36,403 nucleotides of DNA from Sulfuricurvum sp. (GCA_022729795.1 DZBD01000007.1:1-36403), one strand, 5' to 3'. Positions 8,927 to 18,074 are shown, counted from the first letter of the stretch. The notes: generated from the sequence alone by a model not told the origin. Numbers and translations are program-made.

Positions 8927-10090
8927 ATGACGGAAGAAATCGTAAAATCAGCACTTTCAAAAGTTTTATATCCAGGTTTTACTAAGGATATCGTAACTTT
9001 TGGATTTGTAAATAGTATCGTTATAGATGGTGATAATGTTAGTTTTAATGTAGAAATAACTTCAAGTGCTCCGGAAGTTGCATTACAAATAAAAGACGAT
9101 GCAATCACAGAATTAAAGGCGGTAGGTGCGGGAAATGTTTCTGCAAATATCATCTCTCCGAAAATGCCAAAAGAGAGTTCATCTAAGGGGAAAAATATTG
9201 CTCCTCAAGTGAAAAACTTCTTGATGGTAAGTTCGGGCAAGGGCGGAGTCGGTAAATCGACTACATCCGTAAATATTGCTATCGCACTTGCAGCGCAGGG
9301 GAAAAAAGTGGGTCTTTTGGATGCCGATATTTATGGCCCAAATATTCCTCGTATGATGGGTATTGACGATATCAAGCCTGAAGTAAACGGAAATAAAGTC
9401 CTTCCAATTAAAGCGTATGGAATCGAAGTGATGTCTATGGGTTCATTGATGGAACCGGGTCAGTCTTTAATCTGGCGTGGAGCTATGATAATGAAAGCTA
9501 TCGAGCAATTTTTAAGAGATATTTTATGGTCTGAATTAGATGTTTTGGTTATCGATATGCCTCCGGGAACAGGGGATGCACAGCTTACTTTAGCCCAAAG
9601 CGTACCCGTAACTGCAGGTCTTACCGTAACTACGCCTCAGGGTGTTTCGCTTGATGATTCTCGCCGTTCGTTGGATATGTTTAGAAAATTGCATATTCCA
9701 ATTGCAGGTATTATTGAGAATATGAGCGGCTTTATTGCTCCCGATACCGGAGTAGAATACGATATTTTCGGTAAAGGAACGACGCAGCCTATGGCTGATG
9801 AGTTCAATACAAAAATTATTGCAGAAATTCCAATTGAATCAAGTATCCGCATAGGCGGAGACGACGGTAAACCTATTACCTTTGTAGCGCCTAGTTCTGA
9901 GAGTGCAAAAAGATATATGGCTGCCGCTGAATCTATCTGGGCTACTATAGAAGAGATTAATGCAAACGGCGGCGTGGACAATCAAGCCGTGCAACCTACA
10001 ACGGCTCCGGGCGTGAGTGCATGTTCAACTCCAAAACCTGCTCCTAAAGCAAGTGATGAGAGTTGCGGTACGGGATGTGGCTGTCACTAA
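8927..10090 (+). CDS. mrp: Iron-sulfur cluster carrier, Mrp/ApbC family ATPase
   Basis: 387-residue cytoplasmic P-loop protein that carries Fe-S clusters to target enzymes. Residues 1-80 form the MIP18/DUF59 domain. The deviant Walker A motif G-K-G-G-V-G-K-S-T is at 104-112, then D-A-D-I-Y-G-P-N and I-D-M-P-P-G-T-G-D. In most relatives a C-x-x-C follows N-M-S, but here the region reads N-M-S-G-F-I-A-P-D-T-G with no cysteine. Instead the C-terminus ends in a cysteine-rich tail (C-G-T-G-C-G-C-H, 380-387). Cluster binding may therefore have moved to the tail. TAGGAG precedes the ATG. Transcription ends at the hairpin at 10104. Mrp next to ispDF is also the Campylobacter arrangement, though thiC intervenes here. 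Confidence 0.93.
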   Translation: MTEEIVKSALSKVLYPGFTKDIVTFGFVNSIVIDGDNVSFNVEITSSAPEVALQIKDDAITELKAVGAGNVSANIISPKMPKESSSKGKNIAPQVKNFLMVSSGKGGVGKSTTSVNIAIALAAQGKKVGLLDADIYGPNIPRMMGIDDIKPEVNGNKVLPIKAYGIEVMSMGSLMEPGQSLIWRGAMIMKAIEQFLRDILWSELDVLVIDMPPGTGDAQLTLAQSVPVTAGLTVTTPQGVSLDDSRRSLDMFRKLHIPIAGIIENMSGFIAPDTGVEYDIFGKGTTQPMADEFNTKIIAEIPIESSIRIGGDDGKPITFVAPSSESAKRYMAAAESIWATIEEINANGGVDNQAVQPTTAPGVSACSTPKPAPKASDESCGTGCGCH

Positions 10091-10103
10091 TGTGACAACT
10101 GCA

Positions 10104-10143
10104 ATTTCCACATGCCACGGCATGTGGAAATCTTATTTTTTTT
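10104..10143 (+). terminator. Intrinsic terminator of mrp built from two GGCATGTGGA words
   Basis: A perfect inverted repeat with 13-base arms (10104-10116 and 10119-10131) and a 2-base centre, followed by TCTTA and a run of eight T (10136-10143). The folded RNA will need a few bases of the arm centre as loop. Each arm contains one exact copy of the word (10107-10116 minus, 10119-10128 plus). It starts 14 bases after the mrp stop. Uptake-sequence pairs serving as terminators are known from Neisseria and Haemophilus. Confidence 0.9.
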
Positions 10144-11986
10144 AAAATTCTTCGCTCTCAAACATATCTGCAGTAAATTCTACTATTTTATTTCTACCTG
10201 TATTTTTAGCACGGTATAAAGCCGTATCGGCATACTTGATACATTTCCAGATACTATCCCCGTCTGTAGGAAATCTTGCAATACCGATACTCATTGTTTT
10301 TTGCATTGTTTTACCCTCACCGACATCGAAAATAAGGTTTCCAAAGGCAGAGTGAATTTTTTGCGCTACTTTCAGTGCACCCTCTTGGCTTGCATTATGA
10401 AGTAGAACTATAAATTCTTCTCCCCCGTATCGAATAGCAAGGTCTGCTCCGCGAATATTGTCTTTGAGTACGGATGCAATCTCTATAATTACTTTGTCCC
10501 CCATATCATGACCATAAGTGTCATTTACCATTTTAAACCAATCTACATCGAGCATCATTACACTATATTTTTGGTCAAGTCTTTGTGCCTGACTCATCAG
10601 CTGATCTATAAACTCTTCTAAAAATCTTCTGTTATAAAGTCCGGTCATTCCATCGCGCAAGGAGGTATCGCGTAATTTATCCATTAAAATTCTGCTCTCA
10701 ATAACAGGTTTTGTAGCTTCAAGATAGTTTTTAATACTTGGGATGTGCGCATTTACAGCAGATATTTCATTGTCATCTTTTGTCGTAACAGAGATAATAA
10801 GTGAGGCATCGTTATTAATGACAAAGGGGATACAAATATATTTTAAGTCTTTTGCATCACATGATTGGCAAAGATTAATAAATTCAGTGGAGATAACATC
10901 TGTTTTTGTTCTATATGCTCTACATTGCATAGCGTCTTGATCTACGTGTTTCAGGCATATGCTATCACCTTGGCTAATATAGATGAGAGTTCGTGCGGCT
11001 GATTGATTATTGACCTCATACAATGCGAAATGTTGAATTTTATATTTTATTTTCAGTATGTCGATAATTCTTTTATAAACAAGATTTTTTGATGAATCGA
11101 GTTCTATTGTTTTTTTGAACTTATAGATGTCGGAGAGTTCCCCTATAATTGTTTTGGCTTCATAAAGAGGATCGGAAGATGATGTGCACCCCTGCGGTAT
11201 AAAAGTGGAAAGGTCGTGCTTAATGGTTCCAAAAGTTTCTTGCATCTTGGAAAAAAGAGTATTGAGGTGTTTGATTACCTGTTGCGCATCGCCGCCGCTT
11301 ACACTGGATGTAAAATTATAGGTAAAATCTCCTCTGTATGCTTTTTTGATCCCGTTTTGCATATTGGAGAAGAGTTTAATATAGGGAGCGATATAGTGAT
11401 TTATTAGAAAAAGAACAATGACTAAAAAAAGCATATTGATTCCAAAAATCTTTAGTATTGTAAGAAGTCCCGTATTTCTCATAGCGCTTATATCAAATTC
11501 CATGCTGATTGCACCTAGAGTATCCCCTTTTTTGACATCATGACAGCTCAGACAGTTGGGTGTGCCGGTTATTGTTGCTTTATAAGGGATGCTCACCCTT
11601 AAATATATTTTGTCTGTATGCTCAATGACTTTTTGTACCATCTCACCTGTTTCTAAAACTTTTGTATCTATGGCATCGCGGATTGTTTCGTTTGCAAATC
11701 CCTCACCGTATTGTTTTTTGACATTATCGCTTCGCACCAGCCAAAGAGATTTAATATCATCATTCGATGATATTTGATCTAAAAAATATTGTCTTTTATC
11801 CATCATACCATTGACCATATGCGCCGTGAGACCGTCTTTTACTATAGTTGCAGCCATTTTCGATTTTTCAACCGCACTGTTAATGCTGTATTCCCTGAAG
11901 TTGAGCGAGGTGTTGATAATTGTCGCGGTGGTTAAGCCAAGAAGCATTAGAGCAACGATAAAAAGAAGTTTAAATTTTGTTTGCAT
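10142..11986 (-). CDS. Membrane diguanylate cyclase with periplasmic c-heme sensor domain
   Basis: 614 residues. Membrane helix at about 5-26, periplasmic domain to about 172, second helix at 174-198, a HAMP-like linker, a GAF-like domain (about 300-430) and a GGDEF domain. The periplasmic part resembles the DUF3365/Tll0287 family and holds a covalent heme motif C145-L-S-C148-H149. The cyclase site is G-G-E-E-F (521-525), with the inhibitory product site R-G-A-D (512-515) five residues before it, so it should make cyclic di-GMP under feedback control. The GAF-like part has five cysteines (344, 355, 373, 376, 385), unusual and perhaps metal-binding. Likely signal: redox state, oxygen or NO in the periplasm. 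Convergent to mrp. The ribosome site is weak. Confidence 0.88.
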   Translation of the reverse strand: MQTKFKLLFIVALMLLGLTTATIINTSLNFREYSINSAVEKSKMAATIVKDGLTAHMVNGMMDKRQYFLDQISSNDDIKSLWLVRSDNVKKQYGEGFANETIRDAIDTKVLETGEMVQKVIEHTDKIYLRVSIPYKATITGTPNCLSCHDVKKGDTLGAISMEFDISAMRNTGLLTILKIFGINMLFLVIVLFLINHYIAPYIKLFSNMQNGIKKAYRGDFTYNFTSSVSGGDAQQVIKHLNTLFSKMQETFGTIKHDLSTFIPQGCTSSSDPLYEAKTIIGELSDIYKFKKTIELDSSKNLVYKRIIDILKIKYKIQHFALYEVNNQSAARTLIYISQGDSICLKHVDQDAMQCRAYRTKTDVISTEFINLCQSCDAKDLKYICIPFVINNDASLIISVTTKDDNEISAVNAHIPSIKNYLEATKPVIESRILMDKLRDTSLRDGMTGLYNRRFLEEFIDQLMSQAQRLDQKYSVMMLDVDWFKMVNDTYGHDMGDKVIIEIASVLKDNIRGADLAIRYGGEEFIVLLHNASQEGALKVAQKIHSAFGNLIFDVGEGKTMQKTMSIGIARFPTDGDSIWKCIKYADTALYRAKNTGRNKIVEFTADMFESEEF

Positions 11987-12062
11987 GGGTTTTCACTTTT
12001 AAATTAATTAATTTGTTAAGATAATATCTAATAAAAAATTAATTTAAAGTGAAAGAAAGATG

Positions 12063-13877
12063 TTATTCTACGGTTACACTTTTTGCAAGATTTCTCGGCA
12101 TGTCTACATCATTGCCGAGTCTGATTGAAATTTCAAGCGCTAGAAGCTGAATGACAACCATCATCTCAAAAAACTCCTGCATATAGTCTTGGCATGTGGA
12201 AATTTGTATAAAATCATCCGCCTTATCAAACTCTAGCGGACTGATTGCACAGATTGTAGAATCTCTTGCGCTTAATTCCTCTACATTGCTTTTTGCTTTT
12301 TCATACAAAAGATGTTGCGGAAGAAGTGCAATAGTGAAGAGCTCAGGATCTGCAAGTGCGATAGGACCATGTTTCATCTCACCCGAAGGATACCCCTCGG
12401 CATGAAGATAGGAAATCTCTTTGAGTTTGAGAGCACCTTCAAGTGCAAGCGGATAAAATATATCGCGTCCGATAAAGAAAAAACCATGCCCGTGCAAGTA
12501 TCTTTTGGAGAGTCTTTTGATTTTTTCATGCATGCTGTCTGCCACTTTGACACAGACCGGAATCTCTCTTAAGAGTGTTATTTGTCTTGCAATTTCGCCT
12601 GCTTCTAAAGAACCTCTGAGTTTTGCGATATAAAGACTGAGCATCCAAAATACTGTTACCTGCGTGGCAAAAGCTTTTGTAGAGGCAACCCCTTTTTCTA
12701 TGCCGGCTCTCGTTAATATACTAGCATCTGCTAAACGAACCATAGAGGAGTTATCAACATTACAAATAACCAAAGTTTTCAAACCTGCATTTTTGGCCAT
12801 TTTGAGAGTTTCAAGCGTATCGGCTGTTTCTCCGCTTTGAGAAATGACGACAAAGAGCGTATCTTTGGACATAATAGGCTCTCTGTATCTGAATTCACTC
12901 GCTACTTCAACGGAGGTTTTTATTTTTGAATACCTCTCAAAAAGGTAAGTAGCACTCAGAGCCGAATGATAGGAAGTTCCGCAGGCACAAAGTTTAATCT
13001 CATTGATTCCGTCAAAAAGTCCATTCTCTAGTTCGTCAAAAAGTATCTCTTCAACTCCTAATCTTCCCATGAGCGTATCGGCGATCACGGTAGTTTGTTC
13101 GTATATCTCTTTTTCCATGAAAAATCTGTATCCGTCTTTTTGAGCGGAGAGTTTATTTTGGGTAAGTTTGGAAAAATGAGGCTGTTTTTGATTGTCCATT
13201 TTGTCGAGAATAAAGATTTCATCTGCAGTTACATAACCATAATCACCGTCTTCAAAATAGTTTACATCGCTGCAATGCCCAATAAGAGGTGTGTCCGAAG
13301 AGGCAAAATATTTTTCGTTTTCAGCGTTGATACCTACTAACATAGGAGAGCCTTGTTTGGCAAAAAAGATAGTTTTTTCTTCCTCTTTCGTGACAAGCAA
13401 AATGGCAAATGCACCCTCTAATTCTTTAACGGTTTTACCAAAGGCTTCAAAAGGATTTGCAGCAGATTTTAAATTTTTTTCAAACTGATGGACAATAACT
13501 TCAGTATCTGTTTGGCTTAAAAAAACAACTCCTTCATCCATCAACTCTTTTTTTAGTTTGGCATAATTTTCGATAATACCGTTATGTACGACATAGGAGC
13601 TGTTTCCCAAATGGGGATGCGCATTAAGTTCGGTAGGCTTTCCGTGTGTAGCCCAGCGTGTGTGACCGATACCTACTGCAAATTTGTCTGTTATGAAGTC
13701 TTTCGTCTTTTCTTCTAAATTGATGAGTTTGCCCACAGCTTTAAAACTCTCAAAATCATTATCTTGAAGTACGGCTATCCCTGCAGAATCATACCCTCTG
13801 TATTCAAGCTCTTTAAGCCCCTCTAGCAAAATTTCTTTTGTATTTTTATTTCCAAGATATCCGACGATTCCGCACAT
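12063..13877 (-). CDS. glmS: Glutamine-fructose-6-phosphate aminotransferase
   Basis: Makes glucosamine 6-phosphate from fructose 6-phosphate and glutamine, the first step to UDP-GlcNAc for cell wall and for the glycans built by the locus downstream. 604 residues, normal length. The catalytic cysteine follows Met1 (M-C-G-I-V-G-Y) and the glutaminase motif G-Y-D-S-A-G is present. Two SIS sugar-isomerase domains carry C-G-T-S-Y-H and S-Q-S-G-E-T-A-D-T. The C-terminus ends L-A-K-S-V-T-V-E, as is usual. GGAG lies upstream of the ATG. It is 14 bases downstream of glnD and probably shares its transcript. Confidence 0.96.
   Translation of the reverse strand: MCGIVGYLGNKNTKEILLEGLKELEYRGYDSAGIAVLQDNDFESFKAVGKLINLEEKTKDFITDKFAVGIGHTRWATHGKPTELNAHPHLGNSSYVVHNGIIENYAKLKKELMDEGVVFLSQTDTEVIVHQFEKNLKSAANPFEAFGKTVKELEGAFAILLVTKEEEKTIFFAKQGSPMLVGINAENEKYFASSDTPLIGHCSDVNYFEDGDYGYVTADEIFILDKMDNQKQPHFSKLTQNKLSAQKDGYRFFMEKEIYEQTTVIADTLMGRLGVEEILFDELENGLFDGINEIKLCACGTSYHSALSATYLFERYSKIKTSVEVASEFRYREPIMSKDTLFVVISQSGETADTLETLKMAKNAGLKTLVICNVDNSSMVRLADASILTRAGIEKGVASTKAFATQVTVFWMLSLYIAKLRGSLEAGEIARQITLLREIPVCVKVADSMHEKIKRLSKRYLHGHGFFFIGRDIFYPLALEGALKLKEISYLHAEGYPSGEMKHGPIALADPELFTIALLPQHLLYEKAKSNVEELSARDSTICAISPLEFDKADDFIQISTCQDYMQEFFEMMVVIQLLALEISIRLGNDVDMPRNLAKSVTVE
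12191..12200 (+). repeat. GGCATGTGGA word, copy 7
   Basis: Exact copy opposite to the reading direction of glmS; the gene reads S-T-C through it. Flank: CTT before, AATTT after. Confidence 0.9.
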
Positions 13878-13891
13878 AGATTGCTCCGATT

Positions 13892-16402
13892 TTAATTTAA
13901 ATTTGTTAGCAGTTTGTAGATTTTGTCGTCATTATTGCATATATCGTTTTGTTTTTCCATTAAAAAGGTGTCTTTTACCTTGTATTTCGTGCTGTGAATC
14001 TTTGCCGTAATGATATTGATACCAAGTTGCTCGAAACAGTACATAATATATGCCAAAAGACCTCTTTGGTTTGTAGTATTTACGCTGAGTTCGGCATGTG
14101 TGAGTGAATGCTCGCAATCGATTACAATCTGCTCCCGTGTAATTTTTACATTTTTCAATTCCACATGCCAAGACATATCAAAAGAGTTTTTTATAATATC
14201 TTCCACTTCTAGCAGTTCATCACCCTCTACGTTTTTTATAAACTCTATTTTGAAGTATTTAGTATCATCAAAAAGAGTGGTGATCTCCATAGAACCTACG
14301 TCAAGATGGCTTAAGGAAGCAAGCAGATAACTAACATTGATGGGTATTTTTCTAAAAATTTCAATGACTAGAGATTCTTTGGCTTCAATTTTGTAACTGT
14401 ATTCTTTTGTTTCTTGCGCTTTTATTGCAATATCGATAATCTCTTGAGGTGTATGTTGAAAAAAGAAAAGATTGGATTCAATACGCAAAATTTTTGTTTG
14501 AAAAAGTTTCGGCAGCGCCTTAAATTCTGCAAGATTTTGAACTTTTTTCTCTTTATTGAGCCTTTTGGTAGCATCTGTAATTCTGTTACTGTTTTGTGAG
14601 ACTTCAAGAGCACTCGTGTATAAATCATAAAGTAATTTAGAATTAAAAGCATTATAAGTATTGCCTGCAACCCCGTTGATATCTGCATACGTAAGTATAT
14701 AAAGCAGTTTTAAATTTTTATTATCTTGAATGCTGGACATAAATTTATAGAGATTTTTTTCGTTATGGATATTTTCTTTAAATGCGACACTGCTCATTAA
14801 TATGTGGTGTTTGATGAGTGTGACGGCACGCTCTAAATCTTCTTCTTTGAGCTTTATTTTTTTTGCAAACGGAACTATTATTTTTGCACCCACTTCGCTA
14901 TGGTCTTGCGTACGCCCTTTACCTGCATCATGAAAAAGCACTACTATTTTAAGGAGTAATCTTTCATCTTCATCTAAACTTGTATATAAGTTTTTAATAA
15001 AAGGGTCTTTGATATTTTCAAGTGCTTCGACACATTTGATAGAATGTATATCCACAGGGTAGGTATGATAGCCGTCAAACTGCGGTAAATGAGTTACTTT
15101 TCTAAAACTTGAGAAAAGTTCGTGAAAGATTCCCGCATCATAAAAAAGCTTTAAAAAGCAGTACATATTTTCCCTTTTGAGAAGCTCTTTTAAGAGGGAA
15201 TATGTTTTTTGATGCAGCGGATGGGAAACAGTGGTGTAGGTAAACTGGTTTAAAAAACCTGCATCAAAGTTGTAGTCTTTATCGCCAAGCGAGACTATTA
15301 CACTCAGTAGGTGATTTATCGGTTGTATCGGAAGATTATAGGAAGCAAAAAGTCTTGAGTCGTATTCATAAATCCCTTTTGCGATCCGATGCTTTTTAAA
15401 TTTGCTGATATTACTTCTATCTAAAAGATAAGGGCGCACCATCTTTTTTACAAAGATTTGTGTAAAATTATTGATACGCCATCCTGCTTCGAGTACTTTT
15501 GTTGCCATTTTTCGTTCATCTTTGAAGCCAAGCATTTTGCTCATCTCTGGCATATACTCCAATAAAAGACGGTCTTCTTGTTTATTTGCAATAAGATGCA
15601 GGGCACTTCTTACACGAAAAAGAAGCTCAAGTGCGATGCGGTAATCCTTGTATTCTTCATCGGTAAAAACAACCTGACTTAAATCCTTGAGATTACTGAT
15701 TCCGTAAATGGTTTGTGCTATCCAAAATATAAGCTGTGAATCGCGTAGTCCGCCTGTCCCCTCTTTGATGTTGGGCTGCATAGAAATAGGATATTTTCTT
15801 CTTCTTATCTTCGCTTCTTCTATCTTGGCAAGAATAAATTTTTTTGGATTGTACAGCCTGATTCTGTTGAGTTCTTTTTGCGTTGCATGCCAGGTAAAAG
15901 GGGAACCTTCTATGAATCTGGACTCCATTAAAGCAGTTCGTATCGTTACATCTTCATCACTTGCTTTAAAAAGATCACGAGTCTCATGGACTCTGTGCCC
16001 CAGTTTTAGACCCGCATCCCAAGCTAAATAGAGAAGCTTTTCTATGATAAGTTCTAGATTGTAACCATCATTTTTTTGATACACTATCATGAGGTCTATA
16101 TCGCTATGAACACACAATTGCTCTCTTGCATAGCTTCCAAGAGCAACTATTGCTATCGGGATAGAACCTCGCATCGGAAGGTAGTTTTCAAAAATACGTC
16201 TGAGGACTGTTTTGTACATTAAAGAGATAATGCTATCAAGTGCTTTTGTGTGTTTTACTAAAAAATCTTTCCCTTGACTTTGTTCAAAAAGTGCCGGTAA
16301 AGATGTTTTGTAGTCGTTAATATATGCTTTAAAAAGTTTTGAAAGTTCAAAATCCGAACCATTTTTTTCTATAATATCTTCTATCTGTAATACTAAATCC
16401 AC
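13892..16402 (-). CDS. glnD: PII uridylyltransferase / uridylyl-removing enzyme
   Basis: Nitrogen sensor that adds or removes UMP on the PII protein according to glutamine level. Domains in order: nucleotidyltransferase (G-S-Y-A-R-E-Q at about 89-95 and D-I-D-L at about 101-104), helical GlnE-like linker, HD phosphohydrolase (F-H-D-A-G-K-G-R near 490), then two ACT-type glutamine-sensing regions. I chose the GTG at 16402, giving 836 residues. AGGA lies eight bases upstream and TATAAT (16435-16430) would start the RNA near 16423. An ATG at 16417 is possible but nearly leaderless. The frame runs on to 16498 but that part overlaps the promoter. Slightly shorter than enterobacterial GlnD. Confidence 0.88.
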   Translation of the reverse strand: MDLVLQIEDIIEKNGSDFELSKLFKAYINDYKTSLPALFEQSQGKDFLVKHTKALDSIISLMYKTVLRRIFENYLPMRGSIPIAIVALGSYAREQLCVHSDIDLMIVYQKNDGYNLELIIEKLLYLAWDAGLKLGHRVHETRDLFKASDEDVTIRTALMESRFIEGSPFTWHATQKELNRIRLYNPKKFILAKIEEAKIRRRKYPISMQPNIKEGTGGLRDSQLIFWIAQTIYGISNLKDLSQVVFTDEEYKDYRIALELLFRVRSALHLIANKQEDRLLLEYMPEMSKMLGFKDERKMATKVLEAGWRINNFTQIFVKKMVRPYLLDRSNISKFKKHRIAKGIYEYDSRLFASYNLPIQPINHLLSVIVSLGDKDYNFDAGFLNQFTYTTVSHPLHQKTYSLLKELLKRENMYCFLKLFYDAGIFHELFSSFRKVTHLPQFDGYHTYPVDIHSIKCVEALENIKDPFIKNLYTSLDEDERLLLKIVVLFHDAGKGRTQDHSEVGAKIIVPFAKKIKLKEEDLERAVTLIKHHILMSSVAFKENIHNEKNLYKFMSSIQDNKNLKLLYILTYADINGVAGNTYNAFNSKLLYDLYTSALEVSQNSNRITDATKRLNKEKKVQNLAEFKALPKLFQTKILRIESNLFFFQHTPQEIIDIAIKAQETKEYSYKIEAKESLVIEIFRKIPINVSYLLASLSHLDVGSMEITTLFDDTKYFKIEFIKNVEGDELLEVEDIIKNSFDMSWHVELKNVKITREQIVIDCEHSLTHAELSVNTTNQRGLLAYIMYCFEQLGINIITAKIHSTKYKVKDTFLMEKQNDICNNDDKIYKLLTNLN
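14160..14169 (-). repeat. GGCATGTGGA word, copy 8
   Basis: Exact copy in the sense direction of glnD, read W-H-V-E in the C-terminal ACT region. Confidence 0.9.
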
Positions 16403-16429
16403 TCTGAGTATCCTCATATAATTTGTAAC

Positions 16430-16461
16430 ATTATAGTCTAGTTGTCTAAATTTGATATAAT
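16430..16461. promoter_or_regulatory. Back-to-back -10 boxes of glnD and the ATPase gene
   Basis: TATAAT on the minus strand (16435-16430) serves glnD. TATAAT on the plus strand (16456-16461), preceded by TTTGA, serves the ATPase gene at 16501. The two are 20 bases apart, so a protein binding between them could affect both. Confidence 0.6.
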
Positions 16462-16500
16462 CAACAAAAAAAAGTAAAAAAATCCTAAGGAATCGCAATT

Positions 16501-17541
16501 ATGGATAAACATTTATTGACAGAGATAGAGATAAAAGATTTTAAATGTTTCAAAGATTTTAAAGCTGAGGGATTTAAAAGAGTTAATCTTATCGGTGGGA
16601 AAAATAATGTCGGGAAGACTGCTTTTATGGAGGCGTGTTATTTAATCACTAATTCATATAATATATTAAAATTACATCCAAATTATAAAAAAGGACAAAC
16701 AACAAATATTGATAGAGAGTTTTTTTATAATGAGATAATTAAACTAATATTATCAATAGAAGAACATAGAAACTCTAAAGATTTTTTATTAGAATGGTTG
16801 CTAGAAGAATTTACTTTCCAAAATTACAATTTTGAGATAGAGATTGATAAAGAGTTTAATTTAAGTGCGAAAGATAATGTAATATCTCCATGCGAATACA
16901 TAAAACAAAATTATTATAATCATGGAAGTGTTAATATCTCAAGTTTTAGAAAAAATATTTATTACAATATAATTTATAAAAAAAACCACGCTCCTATTTT
17001 AGACAATTATACATTTATCTCTATCCAAAATAATATGAATGAAGCAATTAGAAATATGATAGATGAGTTAAAACTAATGAATAAATATGATTATATTAAT
17101 GGCTTAATGAATGATATTTTTAATATTGAGAAAATAGATGTAATTAAAAATAAAGTCATGCTGCAACAAAGTGGAACCTTCCTTGAACTAAGTAATTTTG
17201 GAGATGGATTAAGATCTTTGTTTTCTATCATAATAGTTTTACTGACACATAAGGAAAAAATAGTTTTTATAGATGAGATTGAAAATGGGATACATTATTC
17301 TCTTTTAGATGATTTATGGGAAATAATTTTAAAAATTTCAAAAGAACAAAATGTTCAAGTTTTCGCCACAACTCACTCAAAAGAGTGTATAGAATCGTAT
17401 GCTAGGGTTGCTAAAAAATTAGAAGATGAGGATGTGACTTATATAAAAATGTCAAAACAAAAAGATGGTTCAATTTACGCAGGTGTGAGGGAATATAAAA
17501 TTTTAGAAAATAGTATATCTCAAGACCATGAGGTAAGATAA
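16501..17541 (+). CDS. OLD/RecF-like AAA ATPase, first gene of a two-gene cassette
   Basis: 346-residue ABC-type ATPase of the AAA_15/AAA_21 (OLD-like) group. Walker A G-G-K-N-N-V-G-K-T at 32-40, a signature-like S-N-F-G-D-G-L-R-S-L at 231-240, Walker B I-V-F-I-D-E-I-E-N-G at 254-263 and switch histidine T-T-H-S at 290-293. The middle part (60-215) is lysine- and asparagine-rich and poorly conserved, as expected for the coiled insert. AAGGA precedes the ATG. The coding sequence is much more AT-rich than glnD and mqnE on either side. The stop overlaps the next start (TAATG). ATPase plus TOPRIM pairs are known from PARIS (AriA/AriB), Gabija and split OLD systems, so a phage-defence role is likely but inferred. 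Confidence 0.82.
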   Translation: MDKHLLTEIEIKDFKCFKDFKAEGFKRVNLIGGKNNVGKTAFMEACYLITNSYNILKLHPNYKKGQTTNIDREFFYNEIIKLILSIEEHRNSKDFLLEWLLEEFTFQNYNFEIEIDKEFNLSAKDNVISPCEYIKQNYYNHGSVNISSFRKNIYYNIIYKKNHAPILDNYTFISIQNNMNEAIRNMIDELKLMNKYDYINGLMNDIFNIEKIDVIKNKVMLQQSGTFLELSNFGDGLRSLFSIIIVLLTHKEKIVFIDEIENGIHYSLLDDLWEIILKISKEQNVQVFATTHSKECIESYARVAKKLEDEDVTYIKMSKQKDGSIYAGVREYKILENSISQDHEVR

Positions 17542-18074
17542 TGTATGCCATTTTACACGAGGGGAAAAGCATAGATAAAAGTTTTTTTCAACTTTTACTG
17601 GACAATTTAAAACTTGATAAAGATGCTGTTAGATTTTATGGAATGGGTACAAAAAGCAATTTTTTTAATGTAGAACATATTCAATATAAAACTTTAAAAG
17701 ATGATATTTTGGATACGCCCATTTCAAAAGTATTATTTATAATTGATGCTGATGAAAGTTTTGAAAATACAAAAGAAAAGTTAAAAAAGACTATTGAAGA
17801 GTTAGGTTTAAACGAGATAAGTGATTTTTATATAGCTTGTAATCAAGAAACAGAAAAAGGTTATTTAGAGTCTATAATCTTGTCATCTTTACCTAATGAA
17901 CAAAAAGAGTGTATTGAAAACTTTTTAAAATGTTCTGAGTTTAAATCAAAAACTCATGATAAAAGTATTTTAAATGAAATTTATAAAAAGGCATATCCAA
18001 ATGCTCCTTATGACTTTTCTCACAAAAACTTTAACGAACTAAAACAAAAATTACAAAATCTATTCAACAATTAA
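17541..18074 (+). CDS. TOPRIM-fold partner protein (DUF3226-like)
   Basis: 177 residues. The start Y-A-I-L-H-E-G-K-S-I-D-K-S-F-F has the TOPRIM glutamate (E7) and glycine, and V-L-F-I-I-D-A-D-E-S gives the D-x-D pair (D69, D71) that binds metal in TOPRIM nucleases. The rest is helical, with a possible further acidic motif E-T-E-K-G-Y-L-E-S near 103-111. This resembles the DUF3226/DUF4435 class found beside OLD-like ATPases. The ATG overlaps the ATPase stop, so the two are made together. Probable role: nuclease or effector gated by the ATPase. The AT-rich codon use matches the ATPase, so the pair probably arrived together. Family call is from motif reading, not a search. Confidence 0.72.
   Translation: MYAILHEGKSIDKSFFQLLLDNLKLDKDAVRFYGMGTKSNFFNVEHIQYKTLKDDILDTPISKVLFIIDADESFENTKEKLKKTIEELGLNEISDFYIACNQETEKGYLESIILSSLPNEQKECIENFLKCSEFKSKTHDKSILNEIYKKAYPNAPYDFSHKNFNELKQKLQNLFNN

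Noticed and set aside
16403-16498. N-terminal extension of GlnD up to 16498
   Set aside because: It would cover its own -10 box and the divergent promoter, and the extra residues are hydrophobic and unlike GlnD.
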